DNA of 12,521 nt from positions 1 to 12,521 of the forward strand of contig RYVZ01000049.1 in NCBI GenBank assembly GCA_003979345.1, read 5' to 3'. Of the stretch, positions 10,839 to 12,521 are shown in pieces. A program made the position numbers and the translations under genes. The notes under the pieces are model-generated. The model was not told the DNA's origin. It saw nothing but the letters and a program-made list of their open reading frames with translations, and did no database searches. Numbering within the stretch: position 1 is the stretch's first letter; the number at the start of each line of letters is the position of its first letter. The DNA comes from Lachnospiraceae bacterium (GTDB taxonomy: Bacteria > Bacillota > Clostridia > Lachnospirales > Lachnospiraceae).

Positions 10839-12521
10839 TTACTCTGTATGCTCCAAATATTCAGTCTTCACATATGCTGTCGATCCGTCAAACAGAATCC
10901 GGCTCCATCCGTTCTCCTGGTCTTCGATCAGATCCAGCGTCGTACCGGCACTTACCGTTCCCAGCTTTGTCGCATCCTCGCTTGCGGACGCCCGGATATT
11001 CACGCTGTCAATGGTTCTGACTTTTCCGGTCGCTGCCTCAATAACCTGAAGATATTCCGTTTTGATATACGCTTCACTGCCTTCGTAATCAATCTTACTC
11101 CAACCGTTTTCAAGACTTTCGTATCTTGTAAACTGTGTACCGGAAGCAACCGTTCCCAACTTTGTCGCCTCAGGACTCGCAGAACTGCGCACGTTCACTC
11201 TGTCCGTTGTCATAACCGTGTCTGTCTGTGGCTCAGTGGCAGGCTCCGATTCTTCCGGCGCAGGCTCTTCCGGTACCGGTTCTGTCCCTTCCTGAGTCTC
11301 ATTTCCACTGCTGTTATCTGCGATCTGATTCTGCTCTTCTAGCTCTAATAACGCCTTTGTTACCTCATCTTTCAGATTTTCTGATAGCGCAGCCAAAAAA
11401 TCCTCCAGATTCTTATCCGACGCTACTGCATTCTTATAGGTCACCTTAACTCTGGTAAACAGATCCTTTACGTCTTCCTGTAAAGACACCGTACGCATAT
11501 AGTCTTCTACATTCTGATCTACCTCGTCAGAATAAATATACAGTTCTCCTTCATCGTTCGTGCAGACATAGAACGTCTTTAATCCCGGGGCAAGCGTATT
11601 GATTCCTCTAAACTTCACTTCATAATAAACATAGACAAGATACGTATTTTCGACAAGTCCCGGCTTTGTATAGCAGCTTAAATTCTGATAATAGTCAATA
11701 TAGTTTGCCTTTTTCTGCATTCTGATACATTCTGTCTCATCCGTATAACTCCTCATGGACATATAGGTATCCACATCACCATACGTACTAGCCTCATAAT
11801 ACTTTTGAAAAAAAAGATTCACATGCTCATAGGCATCCTTCTCTAACGGATATTCTTCCGCCATATCATCCATATTGTCAGACGCAGGCGCCGGCTGCTG
11901 CCGGAAATTGCGTACAAGAATACATGCCACTACAATTACCAACACCAGGCAAATTGCCGCCGGAATAGACGTTCTATAATTCTTCACACACCAATTCTTC
12001 GCACGAACAAATGCGTCCCCGATATCTTCAAACAAATATACGATCGCCGAACGTCTTGTCTTTTGATGACCAAGTCCAAATTTTCCAGACGTTGTCTCAT
12101 GATCTTTCTCTCTGCTCTCCGCTTTTGCAGAGGCAGTCGATTCCGTCCGTTCAGAAGTGCTTCGGTTCTCATGCACACCGGCGAACTGCTCCATATCTGC
12201 AATGTTTCCTGAATCCGCGCGGCGGCTTCCTGTTCTTTCCTCTGCCTCGCTCCGGCTCACACGGCGGCTTCCCGTTCTCTCCTCTGCCTCACTCCGGCTC
12301 ACACGGCGGCTTCCTGTTCTCTCCTCTACCCCGCTCCGGCTCGCGCGACGGTTTTCCACTCTCTCCTCCGCCCCGTTCCGGCTCACACGGCGGCTCCCCG
12401 CTCTTTCCTCTGCCTCGCTCCGGCTCACACGGCGGCCTACTGTTCTCTCTTCTGCCTCACTCCGGCTCACACGGCGGCTTCCCGTTCTCTCCTCTGCCTC
12501 ACTCCGGCTCACACGGCGGCT
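10839..12521 (-). CDS. Single-pass membrane protein with N-terminal 14-residue repeats and two C-terminal SH3b domains (5' partial)
   Basis: The frame is open to the right edge, so the true start lies outside; numbering here is from the GTG at 12512. Residues 1-98 are seven copies of a 14-residue unit like VSRSEAEERTGSRR, highly charged and probably disordered. After a polar linker, one transmembrane helix (about 183-201, PAAICLVLVIVVACILV) places the N-terminus inside and the rest outside. Residues about 220-330 (FFQKYYEASTYGDVDTYMSM and a YVYYEVKF strand) look like an NTF2-like fold. A Pro/Glu-rich spacer (PVPEEPAPEESEPATEP) leads to two bacterial SH3 domains (about 432-492 and 498-557), each with VN-R-SAS and NGWS motifs, which bind peptidoglycan or wall peptides in other proteins. 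No catalytic domain is seen. It is probably a cell-envelope sensor or anchoring protein. Confidence 0.85.
   Translation of the reverse strand, partial: SRRVSRSEAEERTGSRRVSRSEAEERTVGRRVSRSEAEERAGSRRVSRNGAEERVENRRASRSGVEERTGSRRVSRSEAEERTGSRRVSRSEAEERTGSRRADSGNIADMEQFAGVHENRSTSERTESTASAKAESREKDHETTSGKFGLGHQKTRRSAIVYLFEDIGDAFVRAKNWCVKNYRTSIPAAICLVLVIVVACILVRNFRQQPAPASDNMDDMAEEYPLEKDAYEHVNLFFQKYYEASTYGDVDTYMSMRSYTDETECIRMQKKANYIDYYQNLSCYTKPGLVENTYLVYVYYEVKFRGINTLAPGLKTFYVCTNDEGELYIYSDEVDQNVEDYMRTVSLQEDVKDLFTRVKVTYKNAVASDKNLEDFLAALSENLKDEVTKALLELEEQNQIADNSSGNETQEGTEPVPEEPAPEESEPATEPQTDTVMTTDRVNVRSSASPEATKLGTVASGTQFTRYESLENGWSKIDYEGSEAYIKTEYLQVIEAATGKVRTIDSVNIRASASEDATKLGTVSAGTTLDLIEDQENGWSRILFDGSTAYVKTEYLEHTE
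12219..12521 (-). repeat. 42-base tandem repeat array within the SH3b protein gene
   Basis: Seven full 42-base units plus the end of another at the window edge, encoding the 14-residue repeat in frame. Units 1, 6 and 7 encode the same 13 residues after the first position, unit 2 differs slightly, and the middle units (VSRNGAEERVENRR, ASRSGVEERTGSRR) have diverged. Such arrays change length by slippage or recombination without breaking the frame. The array may continue past the edge. Confidence 0.9.

Noticed and set aside
10785..10846. Terminator between the SH3b protein and the oxidoreductase genes
   Set aside because: GCCCGC/GCGGGC arms and a small ACAGAG/CTCTGT palindrome over the stop codon exist, but no T-run follows, so termination is not supported.
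12219..12521. CRISPR array
   Set aside because: Units are contiguous 42-base in-frame coding repeats without unique spacers.

Overview
The window looks like chromosomal DNA of a gut-type Firmicute, most likely a Lachnospiraceae relative. This rests on the moderate GC content, strong AGGAGG ribosome binding sites, an NADP-type glutamate dehydrogenase, a conserved small helical protein, an SH3b surface protein, and a large-serine-recombinase tail typical of elements in this group. No rRNA, tRNA or CRISPR array is visible. No stretch longer than about 300 bases lacks a gene or an identifiable signal. Everything after about position 2900, and the first 1.2 kb, is read from the minus strand. Only the small regulator/recombinase block (about 1250-2890) is on the plus strand.

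Region 1 (1-1176, minus): the C-terminal remnant of an M1-type metallopeptidase gene, overlapping an ABC-2-like membrane protein. Region 2 (about 1177-2990, plus): an insertion scar holding two XRE regulators and the C-terminal tail of a large serine recombinase. On its far side lies a response regulator (2913-3875, minus) whose DNA-binding domain breaks off and runs into about 130 unrelated residues. Both flanking genes look broken, so this block is probably a decayed or recombined mobile element.

Region 3 (about 4007-7211, minus) is the most interesting part. It is a compact, self-contained unit: a strong promoter, then an MccB/PaaA-like E1 enzyme with an N-terminal peptide-clamp-like (RRE/PqqD-type) domain, then an ABC exporter, then an unannotated 29-codon ORF with a near-perfect ribosome binding site, then a strong hairpin. 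This is the layout of a ribosomally made, post-translationally modified peptide (RiPP) pathway: precursor, activating enzyme and exporter. The predicted peptide has an acidic leader and a short aromatic C-terminus (TTVNWYFI). It has no Cys and does not match lanthipeptide, lasso or sactipeptide logic. A ThiF-type enzyme would adenylate a carboxylate, in the manner of microcin C or pantocin. I do not recognise the family, and product and chemistry are inference.

Region 4 (7297-9766, minus): a small broken lipoprotein gene with its own terminator, gdhA with a promoter, a terminator-like hairpin in its leader and a downstream terminator, and a conserved 143-aa helical protein preceded by two perfect inverted repeats. 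Region 5 (9735-12521, minus): a Gfo/Idh/MocA oxidoreductase downstream of a large single-pass surface protein. That protein has seven 14-residue tandem repeats in its cytoplasmic N-terminal part and two C-terminal SH3b domains, and it runs off the right edge of the window.
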